Positions 1-8,370 of a stretch of DNA of 64,000 nt are shown piece by piece. Within the stretch, counting starts at the first letter, position 1. Each line of letters opens with the position of its first letter. The translations under genes were made by a program, and so were the position numbers. The notes under the pieces are model-generated. The model did not search any database. It saw only the letters and a list, made by a program, of their open reading frames with translations, and had not been told where the DNA came from. Source of the DNA: an uncultured Oscillospiraceae bacterium (GTDB lineage: Bacteria > Bacillota > Clostridia > Oscillospirales > Oscillospiraceae); the NCBI GenBank assembly GCA_934597585.1, contig CAKTSA010000005.1, forward strand, positions 10,240 through 74,239. Direction: 5' to 3'.

Positions 1-2
1 AC

Positions 3-638
3 ATGACCTACGCCGCCTTCGACTATGCCCAGCGGGATCATAACCCCGTGCTGATCCTCACCGATGGCGTCATGGGCACCATCATGGAGCCGGTGGAGCT
101 GCCGGAGATGCGCTCTGCCGAGGAGGTAAAAGCGCTGAAGGATGCCCTGCGTGCCACCTCCGCCGTGGGCCACGACTCCACCAGGGAGCCCCGGGGCATC
201 GTGGCGGCGGGCCGCTGGTCCACGAAGGATCAGGAGCAGGCCTGCCGGGAGATGGAAGCCCTCTACGACAGCTGGAAGAAGGACGTACAGGTGGAGACCC
301 TGTTCCTGGAGGACGCGGAGATCGTGCTGACCGGATACGGCATCTGCGGCCGTATCGCCCGCAGCGCGGTCAAGCTGCTGCGAGCCGAGGGCTACAAGGT
401 GGGCTTCATCCGCCCCAAGACCCTCAATCCCTTCCCCTATGATACCTACGGCGGACTGGACTTCGGCCGGGTGAAGGCCATTCTGGACGTGGAGATGTCC
501 ATCCCCGCCCAGATGATCCACGACGTGAAGCTGGCGGTCATGGATCGCTGCCCCATCCACACCTGCCTCCACGCAGGCGGCGAGATCATGGGCCGCGACG
601 AGGTCATTCAGGCAGCCAAGGCGCTGCTGGAACGCTGA
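3..638 (+). CDS. 2-oxoacid:ferredoxin oxidoreductase alpha subunit, 3' part
   Basis: C-terminal 211 residues of the alpha (Kor/Vor-type) subunit, which with the beta and gamma subunits oxidatively decarboxylates a 2-oxoacid to acyl-CoA while reducing ferredoxin. Family alpha subunits are usually about 350 residues, so the gene begins before the window and the first ATG here is internal. Visible parts are the end of the pyrimidine-binding-like region (TDGVMGTIMEPVELPE) and the C-terminal domain with ETLFLEDAEIVLTGYGICGRIARSAV. It lies 16 bp before the beta gene in an alpha-beta-gamma order. Whether the substrate is 2-oxoglutarate or a branched-chain oxoacid cannot be told from the sequence. 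Confidence 0.88.
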   Translation: MTYAAFDYAQRDHNPVLILTDGVMGTIMEPVELPEMRSAEEVKALKDALRATSAVGHDSTREPRGIVAAGRWSTKDQEQACREMEALYDSWKKDVQVETLFLEDAEIVLTGYGICGRIARSAVKLLRAEGYKVGFIRPKTLNPFPYDTYGGLDFGRVKAILDVEMSIPAQMIHDVKLAVMDRCPIHTCLHAGGEIMGRDEVIQAAKALLER

Positions 639-654
639 AAGGAGGCGCCGGAAT

Positions 655-1407
655 ATGGAAAAAGTCTACGCGAGAACGAAAGGCATCCGAGCCGACATGG
701 TGTCCGGCTTCTGCCCCGGCTGCATGCACTCCACCATCATCAAGCTCATCGGCGAGGTGCTGGAGGAGATGAATCTGCTGGACAAAGCCGCCTGCGCCGT
801 GGGCGTGGGCTGCTGCGGCCTGCATATGGATTACATCACCTACGACTATCTGCTGGCGGCCCATGGCCGGGCCTGTGCGGTGGCCACCGGCGCCAAGCGC
901 TCGAACCCGGAATCCCTGGTGTTCACCTATCAGGGCGACGGTGATCTGGCCTCCATCGGTCTGGCCGAGACTATGTCCGCCGCCAACCGGGGCGAGAATT
1001 TCACCGTCATCTTCGTCAATAACGGCATCTACGGCATGACCGGCGGTCAGATGGCCCCCACCACACTGGTGGGTATGAAAGCCACCACCGCGCCCAAGGG
1101 CCGGGACCCCAAGGAGCATGGCTACCCCATGCACATGTGCGAGATCCTCAATCAGCTGACGGCCCCCTACTATCTGGAGCGCACCAGCTGCAACACCCCG
1201 GCCAACGTGGCGAAAACCAAGGCAGCTATCAGGAAGGCCTTCCAGAATCAGCTGGACGGCAAGGGCTTCTCTATGGTGGAGATCGTCACCAGCTGCCCCA
1301 CCAACTGGGGCCTTGACCCCCTGGAGTCCCTGGACTTCCTGGAGCAGAATATGCTGAAGGAATTCCCCTTGGGCGTCATTCGGGATAAGAGCAGGGAGGA
1401 GGCGTGA
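655..1407 (+). CDS. 2-oxoacid:ferredoxin oxidoreductase beta subunit (TPP-binding)
   Basis: 250-residue thiamine-diphosphate-binding subunit. The TPP motif is visible as GDGD (about residue 104) followed some 27 residues later by NN in VIFVNNGIYGMTGGQ. An N-terminal CPGC pair and a VGCCG stretch match the beta subunits of KorB/VorA-type enzymes. Start ATG 655 is preceded by AAAGGAGG. It lies between alpha and gamma genes and acts with them in the cytoplasm, supplying reduced ferredoxin and acyl-CoA in an anaerobe. Substrate specificity (2-oxoglutarate versus 3-methyl-2-oxobutanoate) is unresolved. Confidence 0.92.
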   Translation: MEKVYARTKGIRADMVSGFCPGCMHSTIIKLIGEVLEEMNLLDKAACAVGVGCCGLHMDYITYDYLLAAHGRACAVATGAKRSNPESLVFTYQGDGDLASIGLAETMSAANRGENFTVIFVNNGIYGMTGGQMAPTTLVGMKATTAPKGRDPKEHGYPMHMCEILNQLTAPYYLERTSCNTPANVAKTKAAIRKAFQNQLDGKGFSMVEIVTSCPTNWGLDPLESLDFLEQNMLKEFPLGVIRDKSREEA

Positions 1408-1409
1408 AT

Positions 1410-1955
1410 ATGGAACGGAATCTGATGGTAGCCGGCTTCGGCGGACAGGGCGTCATGACCCTGGGCAAGTTCCTGGCGGAAGCCACCTGCGACAGTACGG
1501 ATAAAAATGTTACGTTCTTCCCCTCCTACGGCGCGGAGCAGCGGGGCGGTACCGCCAACTGCTACGTGGTCATCTCCGACGACGACATCGGCGCACCGTT
1601 GGGCGACAGCATGGACGACCTCATTGTCATGAACGATCCCAGCCTCAACAAGTTCCTCTATAAGCTGGTGCCCGGCGGCACGCTGTTCATCAACAGCTCC
1701 ATCGTCACCAGCGAGATCACCCGCCAGGATGTGAAGGTGGTCAAAGTTCCCGTCACCGAAATGGCTTTGGAGATGGGCAATGCCAAGGTGCTGAACATCA
1801 TCATGCTGGGCGCTTACGTGGGCTATACCCAGGTGGTGCCGGAGGATGTGGTGTGGCAGACCATTGAACACAAGCTGGGCAAAAAGCCCAAGCTGCTGCC
1901 CCTCAACAGGCAGGCTTTCGAGGCTGGCCTGAAAATTGGCAAAGAGGCCCGGTAA
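1410..1955 (+). CDS. 2-oxoacid:ferredoxin oxidoreductase gamma subunit
   Basis: 181-residue gamma subunit, recognised by the N-terminal glycine-rich segment VAGFGGQGVMTLGKFLAEA and the PSYGAEQRGGTANCYVV block typical of the POR/KOR gamma domain. A GTG at 1404 overlaps the beta stop codon, but AGGAGG at 1397-1402 is correctly spaced for ATG 1410, which I prefer. It completes the alpha-beta-gamma set. No 4Fe-4S delta subunit follows, so if one exists it lies upstream of the window, as in many clostridial operons. A terminator follows directly. Confidence 0.92.
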   Translation: MERNLMVAGFGGQGVMTLGKFLAEATCDSTDKNVTFFPSYGAEQRGGTANCYVVISDDDIGAPLGDSMDDLIVMNDPSLNKFLYKLVPGGTLFINSSIVTSEITRQDVKVVKVPVTEMALEMGNAKVLNIIMLGAYVGYTQVVPEDVVWQTIEHKLGKKPKLLPLNRQAFEAGLKIGKEAR

Positions 1956-1983
1956 GCGGCAATAGATTTCTTGATACGAAACA

Positions 1984-2021
1984 GAGCCCTGTGGATGTTT
2001 CTCCACGGGGCTCTTGTGTTT
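1984..2021 (+). terminator. Rho-independent terminator after the oxidoreductase operon
   Basis: GAGCCCTGTGGA (from 1984) pairs imperfectly with TCCACGGGGCTC (to 2013), followed by TTGTGTTT. It closes the oxidoreductase operon before the MFS gene. Confidence 0.75.
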
Positions 2022-2096
2022 CATTGAATCATTTGGTAAACTGGTAAAGAGAGCGTGAAAAAAATCACAGAATAAACATATCTGGAGGACTTCCCT

Positions 2097-3320
2097 ATGA
2101 AACAACTGAACCGCTGGGTCTACGCCATCGTGGGCGTGATCGTGCTGCTGTTCGCCGGTCTTGTCTACGCCTGGAGCGTGCTGAGCACCCCCATCGCCGC
2201 CGAGTTTACCAGCTGGACCAAGGCGCAGCTGAGCCTGACCTTTACCATCGTCATGATCCTGTTCTGCATCGGCTCGCTGCTGTGCGGCCTTCTCAGCGGC
2301 AAGCTCAGCGCCAAAATGTCCGTCCGCATCGGCGCGGTGCTGTTTCTGCTGGGCTTCTTTCTGGCCAGCCGCACCCAGTCGGTGGCCATGCTGTATGTTG
2401 GCTTTGGCGTGCTGTGCGGCCTCAGCTCCGGCCTGTGCTACAACGCCGTTATGAGCACCATGGTCCGCTGGTTCCCCGACCGTCCCGGCCTGATCTCCGG
2501 CGTGCTGCTGATGGGCTTCGGCGGCGGCAGCTTCATCATCGGCAAGCTCTATCAGGCCTGGACCCCCGACTGGATCGGCGGCTGGCGCGTCAGCTTCGTG
2601 GTGCTGGGCATCATCATCTTTGTGGTGCTGGCCATCTGCTCCTTCTTCTTTGTGGCCCCCGGCGCGGACTTTGTGGCCCCTGCCGCCAAGGGCGGCAAGA
2701 CCGCCGTCAAGGCGGCGGGCCGGGATCATAAGCCCCTGGAGATGGTGAAAAAGCCCACCTTCTGGCTGTATTATGTCTGGGCCATCGCCGTCAGCGCGGC
2801 GGGCCTCGCCCTGATCTCCCAGGCCAGCGGCGTGGTGTGGGAGGCCAGCGCCGACCAGACCGCCTCCTCCGTGGCCACCATCGTGGGTCTGATCTCCATC
2901 TGCAATGCGCTGGGCCGCGTGCTGTTCGGCGGCATGTATGATAAGTATGGCCGCAAGGTGTCCATGCAGCTGGTGAACGTGCTGTTCATCATCACCGCCG
3001 TGGTGCTGATCCTGGCCCTGAGCACCCGCAGCATCGTGGTGGTCATCATGGGCTTTGTGCTGGGAGGCCTGGCCTATTCCGGCGTGACGCCCACCAACTC
3101 CGCCTTCTGCCGGGCCTATTTCGGCCCCGGCCACTATCCGGTGAACTTCCCGCTGATCAACAGCAACCTGATCTTCGCCAGCTTCGGCAGCACCATCTCC
3201 GGCGCACTGTTTGACGCCAGCGGCTCCTATAACGCCACCTTCTTCCTGATCATCGGCCTGGCCGCGGCGGGCATCCTGTGTTCCCTGGGCATTTCGGTGT
3301 GTGACAGAAAGAACAAGTAA
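2097..3320 (+). CDS. MFS transporter, OFA (oxalate/formate antiporter-like) family
   Basis: 407-residue integral membrane protein with about 12 hydrophobic segments. The opening RWVYAIVGVIVLLFAGLVYAW, the GLSSGLCYNA stretch and the MVRWFPDRPGLISGVLLMGFG block are typical of the oxalate:formate antiporter branch of the major facilitator superfamily. It probably exchanges small carboxylates, but the family is functionally broad and the substrate is unknown. GGAGGACTTCCCTATG gives a good start. It is monocistronic: a terminator lies upstream, and a MITE-like repeat then a hairpin lie downstream. Proximity to the 2-oxoacid oxidoreductase is suggestive only. Confidence 0.85.
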   Translation: MKQLNRWVYAIVGVIVLLFAGLVYAWSVLSTPIAAEFTSWTKAQLSLTFTIVMILFCIGSLLCGLLSGKLSAKMSVRIGAVLFLLGFFLASRTQSVAMLYVGFGVLCGLSSGLCYNAVMSTMVRWFPDRPGLISGVLLMGFGGGSFIIGKLYQAWTPDWIGGWRVSFVVLGIIIFVVLAICSFFFVAPGADFVAPAAKGGKTAVKAAGRDHKPLEMVKKPTFWLYYVWAIAVSAAGLALISQASGVVWEASADQTASSVATIVGLISICNALGRVLFGGMYDKYGRKVSMQLVNVLFIITAVVLILALSTRSIVVVIMGFVLGGLAYSGVTPTNSAFCRAYFGPGHYPVNFPLINSNLIFASFGSTISGALFDASGSYNATFFLIIGLAAAGILCSLGISVCDRKNK

Positions 3321-3341
3321 GGAAAACCCGATCATGTGCTG

Positions 3342-3427
3342 TGTAGGGGCGGCGTCTTCGACGCCCCGCGCATAGATCGGAAGCTTGACATAAAACGAAC
3401 GGGCCGTTGAGGATGCCGGCCCCTACA
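3342..3427. repeat. MITE-like palindromic element
   Basis: TGTAGGGGC (3342-3350) is repeated inverted as GCCCCTACA (3419-3427). The similarity continues inward for about 28 bp as GC-rich imperfect arms. The element carries no ORF and sits between the MFS stop and a terminator. Terminal inverted repeats of this type suggest a short non-autonomous mobile element. Confidence 0.5.
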
Positions 3428-3442
3428 AAAGCTTTTTCCTGA

Positions 3443-3469
3443 CTCCCGCGCATCGCGCGGGAGTTTTTC
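3443..3469 (+). terminator. Terminator after the MFS gene
   Basis: CTCCCGCGC (3443-3451) and GCGCGGGAG (3455-3463) form a 9-bp stem followed by TTTTTCT. Confidence 0.8.
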
Positions 3470-3481
3470 TCCAAAATCTCC

Positions 3482-3510
3482 TTTACAAACCGTATAACAG
3501 CGTGTATAAT
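3482..3510 (+). promoter_or_regulatory. Promoter of the XRE regulator gene
   Basis: -35 TTTACA (3482-3487), 17-bp spacer, consensus -10 TATAAT (3505-3510). It lies 62 bp before the start codon of the helix-turn-helix protein. Confidence 0.7.
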
Positions 3511-3571
3511 TTACAAGCTGTATTCGGTCGAAAACGGCAAAAGAAAGAGGAAATAAGGGAGAGAGAGCAAC

Positions 3572-4225
3572 ATGGCAACTGATTTTTCCCGTACCCTGTC
3601 CCTGCTGCGGCAGGAGGCGGGCATCTCCCAGCGGAAGGCGGCCGCCGCGCTGGGGATATCCCAGGCGCTTTTAAGCCACTATGAAAACGGCATCCGCGAG
3701 CCGGGTCTGGCCTTTGTGACCCGGGCCTGCGATTTCTACCACGTGTCGGCGGACTATCTGCTGGGCCGCAGCTCCAGCCGTGACGGCAGCATCATCGAGG
3801 CGGCGGAGCTGTATGACGCCAGCGATGAGAAGGGCACCCTGAAGGGCAGCATCCTGGCCACACTGCAGAAGAAGCTGGTGGTCAACACCACCGGCGTTCT
3901 GTTCGACCTGCTGGGCAGGTGGGGCGACCGGGCGGCCATCACCGCCGCCGGCGACTATCTCAGCACCGGATTGTATACCCTGCTGCGGCACTTCTACCGC
4001 CACTCCGGCGGCAACGAGGACTTCTTCGCCATCCAGGCGGTGGACTTTGACGCCGGCGTGATCGATGCCGCCATGCTCCGCAGCCGGGCTGCCTATCTGC
4101 GGGCCCTGTCCGCCGCGGACAAGCTGCCGGAGCTGAACTCCGACGCCCTCACCGCCGCCCCCGGTCTTGGCCAGAGCACCGCCCAGGTGGTCCACAATGT
4201 GGACGAGCTGGCGGGACGGCAGTAA
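3572..4225 (+). CDS. XRE-family helix-turn-helix regulator
   Basis: 217-residue cytoplasmic DNA-binding protein. Residues about 8-65 form a Cro/C1-type HTH (LLRQEAGISQRKAAAALGIS, then QALLSHYENGIREP) ending in the common FYHVSADYLLGRS motif. The remaining 150 residues are an uncharacterised alpha-helical C-terminal domain that may sense a ligand or dimerise. It has its own consensus promoter and is followed by a MITE-like repeat, so it appears to be a single-gene unit. The target is unknown. No prophage genes adjoin it. Confidence 0.85.
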   Translation: MATDFSRTLSLLRQEAGISQRKAAAALGISQALLSHYENGIREPGLAFVTRACDFYHVSADYLLGRSSSRDGSIIEAAELYDASDEKGTLKGSILATLQKKLVVNTTGVLFDLLGRWGDRAAITAAGDYLSTGLYTLLRHFYRHSGGNEDFFAIQAVDFDAGVIDAAMLRSRAAYLRALSAADKLPELNSDALTAAPGLGQSTAQVVHNVDELAGRQ

Positions 4226-4235
4226 AGGCACTTCA

Positions 4236-4354
4236 AAGGCCCCCTCTGAGAGGGGGCTGTCACCGAAGGTGACTGGGGGAGAGAATTTGAGACTTTTATT
4301 CTCTCCCTCCGTCATGACCTGCGGTCATGACACCTCCCTCACAGAGGGAGGCTT
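4236..4354. repeat. 119-bp MITE-like element with 26-bp terminal inverted repeats
   Basis: The left end (4236-4261, beginning AAGGCCCCCTCTGAGAGGGG) and the right end (4329-4354, whose reverse complement begins AAGCCTCCCTCTGTGAGGGA) are imperfect 26-bp inverted repeats. Each is itself a small hairpin. The centre contains GGGGGAGAGAA with its complement TTCTCTCCC, and TCATGACCTGCGGTCATGA. It has no coding capacity. A one-sided copy occurs at 42646-42702. Confidence 0.6.
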
Positions 4355-4386
4355 ATCCTGACACTTCCTCAAGGAGGCTTTACGAT

Positions 4387-6195
4387 ATGTTTGACCAATC
4401 TCACATTCGAAATTTTTCCATTATCGCTCACATTGACCACGGCAAGTCCACGCTGGCGGACCGGCTGCTGGAGAAGTGCGACGCCGTGCCGGAGCGGGAG
4501 ATGGAGAACCAGCTGCTGGACAACATGGACCTGGAGCGGGAGCGGGGCATCACCATCAAATCCCGGGCCGTCCAGATCTTCTACAAGGCCCAGGACGGCG
4601 AGACCTACGCCCTGAACCTGATCGACACCCCGGGCCACGTGGACTTTAACTACGAGGTCAGCCGCTCTCTGGCCGCCTGCGAGGGTGCGCTGCTGGTGGT
4701 GGACGCCACCCAGGGCGTGGAGGCCCAGACCCTGGCCAACACCTACCTGGCCATGGACCACGATCTGGAGATCCTGCCCGTGTTCAACAAGATCGACCTG
4801 CCCGCCGCCGATCCCCTGAAGGCCAAGCAGGAGGTGGAGGACATCATCGGCCTGCCTGCCCTGGAGGCGCCGGAGATCTCCGCCAAGCTGGGCATCAACA
4901 TCGACGCCGTCCTGGAGGACGTGGTGAACAACGTCCCCGCCCCCAAGGGCGACCCCAAGGCCCCCCTGCGGGCCCTGGTGTTCGACAGCCAGTATGACCC
5001 CTATGTGGGCGTGGTGGTGCTGTTCCGCATTATGGAGGGCACCATCCGCAAGGGTCAGACCGTCCGCATGATGGCCAGCGGCGCGGAGTACACCATTCTG
5101 GAGTGCGGCTATCTCAAGCCCCTGGGCAACGAGCCTACGGACTGCCTGCAGGCCGGCGAGGTGGGCTACTTCACCGCCAGCATCAAGAACGTGAAGGACA
5201 CCCGCGTGGGCGACACCATCACCGACGCCGCCGAGCCCGCCACGGAGCCGCTGCCCGGCTATCGCCCCGCCCAGTCTATGGTGTACTGCGGCATCTACAC
5301 CGAGGACGGCAGCAAGTACCCCGACCTCCGGGACGCGCTGGAAAAGCTCCAGCTGAACGATGCCTCCCTGACCTTTGAGCCGGAATCCTCCGTGGCCCTG
5401 GGCTTCGGCTTCCGCTGCGGCTTTTTGGGCATGCTCCACATGGAGATCATTCAGGAGCGGCTGGAGCGGGAGTTCAACCTGGATCTGGTCACCACCCTGC
5501 CCAGCGTCATCTACCACGTGTATAAGTCCGACGGCACCATGGTGAAGGTGGACAACCCCCACAACTACCCCGACCCCGGCACCATCGAGCACGCCGAGGA
5601 GCCCTATGTGAAGGTGTCCATCATCACGCCCCAGGACTATGTGGGCAACATCATGCCCATGTGCCAGGACCGCCGGGGCGAGTTCAAGGACATGCAGTAT
5701 CTGGACACCCACCTGGTGGAGCTGCACTATCAGATGCCCCTCAACGAGATCATCTACGACTTTTTTGATACCCTCAAGGCCAATACCAAGGGCTACGCCA
5801 GCCTGGACTACGAGCTCAGCGGCTACCGGCCCAGCGATCTGGTGAAGGTGGACCTGCTGCTCAACGGCGACGGCGTGGACGCCCTCAGCTTTATCGCCCA
5901 CCGGGACAAGGCCTATGGCCGGGCCCGCCGCCTGTGCGAAAAGCTGAAGGAGAACATCCCCCGCCAGCTGTTCGAGGTGCCCATCCAGGCTGCCATCGGC
6001 GGCCGCATCATCGCCCGCGAGACCGTCAAGGCCATGCGCAAGGACGTGCTGGCCAAGTGCTACGGCGGCGACATCACCCGCAAAAAGAAACTGCTGGAGA
6101 AGCAGAAAGAGGGCAAGAAAAAGATGCGCAACCTGGGCACCGTACAGGTCCCCACAGAGGCCTTCATGGCCGTCCTCAAGCTGGACAGCGAATGA
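4387..6195 (+). CDS. lepA: Elongation factor 4 (LepA) GTPase
   Basis: 602-residue ribosome-associated translational GTPase that binds stalled or mistranslocated ribosomes. The G1 loop AHIDHGKST, the G2/switch region [14 protein letters not shown]3 DTPGHVDF and G4 FNKIDLP are all present. The C-terminal domain holds [20 protein letters not shown] and [17 protein letters not shown], typical of LepA and absent from EF-G. Length is the family norm. ATG 4387 follows AAGGAGG at 4371-4377; an upstream in-frame ATG (4327) lies inside the MITE-like repeat and is rejected. Confidence 0.97.
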   Translation: MFDQSHIRNFSIIAHIDHGKSTLADRLLEKCDAVPEREMENQLLDNMDLERERGITIKSRAVQIFYKAQDGETYALNLIDTPGHVDFNYEVSRSLAACEGALLVVDATQGVEAQTLANTYLAMDHDLEILPVFNKIDLPAADPLKAKQEVEDIIGLPALEAPEISAKLGINIDAVLEDVVNNVPAPKGDPKAPLRALVFDSQYDPYVGVVVLFRIMEGTIRKGQTVRMMASGAEYTILECGYLKPLGNEPTDCLQAGEVGYFTASIKNVKDTRVGDTITDAAEPATEPLPGYRPAQSMVYCGIYTEDGSKYPDLRDALEKLQLNDASLTFEPESSVALGFGFRCGFLGMLHMEIIQERLEREFNLDLVTTLPSVIYHVYKSDGTMVKVDNPHNYPDPGTIEHAEEPYVKVSIITPQDYVGNIMPMCQDRRGEFKDMQYLDTHLVELHYQMPLNEIIYDFFDTLKANTKGYASLDYELSGYRPSDLVKVDLLLNGDGVDALSFIAHRDKAYGRARRLCEKLKENIPRQLFEVPIQAAIGGRIIARETVKAMRKDVLAKCYGGDITRKKKLLEKQKEGKKKMRNLGTVQVPTEAFMAVLKLDSE

Positions 6196-6210
6196 GAAAG
6201 AACACAAAAA

Positions 6211-6240
6211 GAAGCACCCCGGCGGGGTGCTTCTTTTTTG
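6211..6240 (+). terminator. Terminator after lepA
   Basis: GAAGCACCC and GGGTGCTTC form the stem (about 6211-6233), followed by TTTTTTG. The convergent ridA ends 29 bp beyond it. Confidence 0.85.
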
Positions 6241-6268
6241 TGCTTTTGTGCTTTTGTGCTGCTGCGAT

Positions 6269-6649
6269 TTACTTCACGCAGATGGTCTCGATCTCCACCA
6301 GCGCACCCTTGGGCAGGGCGCCGACTTCCACGGCGGAGCGGGCGGGGTACTGGCCCTCGGTAAAGAACTCGGCGTACACGGCGTTCATGGCGGCGAAATC
6401 GCCCATGTTCTGCAGGAACACGGTGGTCTTCACCACGTTGTCCATGGTCAGGCCGGCCTCGGTCAGGATGGCCTTGATGTTGGTCAGCACCTGGCGGGTC
6501 TGCTCGGTGATGCCGCCGGGAACGAACTCGCCGGTGGCGGGATCGAAGGGCACCTGGCCGGAGGTGACAACGAAAGTGCCGCAGTCGATGGCCTGGGAGT
6601 AGGGGCCGATGGCGGCGGGGGCGTTGGTGGTGGAAATGATCTTCTTCAT
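6269..6649 (-). CDS. ridA: RidA-family enamine/imine deaminase
   Basis: 126-residue cytosolic protein of the YjgF/YER057c/UK114 family, which hydrolyses reactive 2-aminoacrylate and related enamines to 2-oxoacids and ammonia, protecting PLP enzymes. It shows [25 protein letters not shown], the long central block with [21 protein letters not shown], and [20 protein letters not shown]; the conserved arginine is in PARSAVEV. An in-frame upstream extension to 6817 exists, but AAGGAGG just before ATG 6649 and family length decide the start. Monocistronic with its own promoter. Confidence 0.95.
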   Translation of the reverse strand: MKKIISTTNAPAAIGPYSQAIDCGTFVVTSGQVPFDPATGEFVPGGITEQTRQVLTNIKAILTEAGLTMDNVVKTTVFLQNMGDFAAMNAVYAEFFTEGQYPARSAVEVGALPKGALVEIETICVK

Positions 6650-6682
6650 GGGAACATCCTCCTTATTTGTTACGGTACGTCC

Positions 6683-6711
6683 ATGGTACACCAACCGGGC
6701 AAAAATGTCAA
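6683..6711 (-). promoter_or_regulatory. Promoter of ridA
   Basis: On the minus strand, consensus -35 TTGACA (6706-6711), 17-bp spacer and -10 TACCAT (6683-6688), ending 34 bp before the ridA start. Confidence 0.65.
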
Positions 6712-6797
6712 CGAGGAACCAATCCTCCCCCGGTGCCGTATACTGATGCAGGGAGAGCTTTCTCCCGCAAGGTTTTATGCAGAAGAGGGAGGCGCAT

Positions 6798-7562
6798 ATG
6801 AACCATATCATTTCCATCCGGGACGCCGCCCTGACGTATCAGGCCCGCAACGGCGAGGTGGAGGCCCTGGGCGGCGTATCCTTCGACGTGGCGGAGGGGG
6901 AATTCGTCAGCATCGTGGGGCCCTCCGGCTGCGGCAAATCCACGCTGCTGGGGGTGCTGGCGGGGCTGGAGACCCTGGACGGCGGCACGGTAGCGCTGTA
7001 CGGCCAGCCCATCGCAGGGGCCAGCGGACAGATGGGCTTCATGCCCCAGCGGGATCAGCTGTTTGAATGGCGCTCCATCCGGGACAATGTGATGCTGGGG
7101 CTGCAGATCCGGCGGGACCGGGACCCGGACCACCACGCCCACGTGGAGACGCTTCTAAAGCGCTACGACCTGTCGGAATTCGCCGCCAAGCGGCCCGACC
7201 AGCTGTCCGGCGGCATGCGTCAGCGCTGCGCCCTGATCCGCACCCTGGCCACGGGGCCGGATATCCTGCTGCTGGATGAACCCTTCTCCGCCCTGGACTA
7301 TCAGACCCGGCTGGCGGTGTCTGGCGACATCTGGCGCATCATCCGTTCCGAGGGCAAGACCGCCCTGCTGGTGACCCATGATATCTCCGAGGCCGTCAGC
7401 ATGTCGGACCGGGTGGTGGTGCTGTCCCGGCGGCCCGCCACGGTGAAGGCGGTGTTTGACATGGGGGAGCTGCGGCAGCTGGATCCCATGAAGCGGCGGG
7501 AGAGCCCCGCCTTTCCCCGGTATTTCGACGCCATATGGAAGGAGCTGGAGCTGCGTGAATGA
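6798..7562 (+). CDS. ABC importer ATPase, nitrate/sulfonate/pyrimidine-precursor type
   Basis: 254-residue ATPase of the SsuB/TauB/ThiZ type. Walker A is GPSGCGKST, the signature is LSGGMRQR, Walker B is [12 protein letters not shown], and the switch histidine is in LLVTHD. GAGGGAGG precedes ATG 6798. It overlaps the permease gene by 8 bp, and the permease in turn overlaps the binding-protein gene by 4 bp, so the three form one importer operon. TATACT at 6739-6744 is a possible -10 but no good -35 is seen. Substrate unassigned. Confidence 0.9.
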   Translation: MNHIISIRDAALTYQARNGEVEALGGVSFDVAEGEFVSIVGPSGCGKSTLLGVLAGLETLDGGTVALYGQPIAGASGQMGFMPQRDQLFEWRSIRDNVMLGLQIRRDRDPDHHAHVETLLKRYDLSEFAAKRPDQLSGGMRQRCALIRTLATGPDILLLDEPFSALDYQTRLAVSGDIWRIIRSEGKTALLVTHDISEAVSMSDRVVVLSRRPATVKAVFDMGELRQLDPMKRRESPAFPRYFDAIWKELELRE

Positions 7563-8370
7563 AACGGCCCTGTCGCCCAAGCGGGCGCTGTATCTGCGCC
7601 GGGAGCGGCGGCAAAGCCGCCGGGTGCGGCTGTGGCAGCTGGCGATCCTGGTGGGCTTTTTCGCCTTCTGGGAGCTCAGCTGCCGGGTGGGACTCAGCGA
7701 TGGGTTCCTGGTCAGCAGTCCCAGCCGCATCGCGGCCACATTTCTGAACCTGTGCCGGTCCGGCGACGTGCTGGTCCACGTGGGGGTCTCCTGCTGGGAG
7801 ACGGCCATCGGCTTCCTGCTGGGCACCGCCGCGGGGACGGTGGTGGCCGTGGCCATGTGGTGGTGGCCCACCCTGAGCCGGGTGCTGGACCCGTATCTGG
7901 TGGTGCTCAACGCCCTGCCGAAAACGGCGCTGGGCCCCATCTTCATCGTGTGGATGGGCGCCGGGACCGGGGCCATCATCGTCATGACCCTGGCCATCTC
8001 GCTGATCGTCACCATTCTCAACATGTACGAGGGCTTCCGTGCCACGGATGCCCAGAAGACCCGGCTGATGGCCGCCATGGGCGCCAGCCGCTGGCAACTC
8101 CTGTGGATGCTGGTGTTTCCCGCCAACTATGCCACGCTGCTGAACACCCTGAAGGTCAATGTGGGCCTCTCCTGGGTGGGCGTTATCATGGGCGAGTTCC
8201 TTGTCTCACGCTCCGGGTTGGGGTATCTGATCGTCTACGGCTCCCAGGTGTTCAACATGGACCTGGTGATGACCAGCGTCCTGCTGCTGCTGGTGGCCGC
8301 GGTGGTCATGTACCGGCTGGTGCTGTGGGTGGAAAAAATACTGTATCATTTATTGGGGGTAAAAGCATGA
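7555..8370 (+). CDS. ABC importer permease, SsuC/TauC-like
   Basis: 271-residue membrane protein with an N-terminal basic stretch and about six hydrophobic segments. The binding-protein-dependent transport (EAA-type) loop is seen in MAAMGASRWQLLWMLVFP, followed by a glycine-containing segment VGLSWVGVIMGEFL. It starts at GTG 7555, overlapping the ATPase stop by 8 bp; the ATG at 7559 is out of frame. It forms the channel of the importer encoded by the flanking genes. Confidence 0.9.
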   Translation: MNETALSPKRALYLRRERRQSRRVRLWQLAILVGFFAFWELSCRVGLSDGFLVSSPSRIAATFLNLCRSGDVLVHVGVSCWETAIGFLLGTAAGTVVAVAMWWWPTLSRVLDPYLVVLNALPKTALGPIFIVWMGAGTGAIIVMTLAISLIVTILNMYEGFRATDAQKTRLMAAMGASRWQLLWMLVFPANYATLLNTLKVNVGLSWVGVIMGEFLVSRSGLGYLIVYGSQVFNMDLVMTSVLLLLVAAVVMYRLVLWVEKILYHLLGVKA

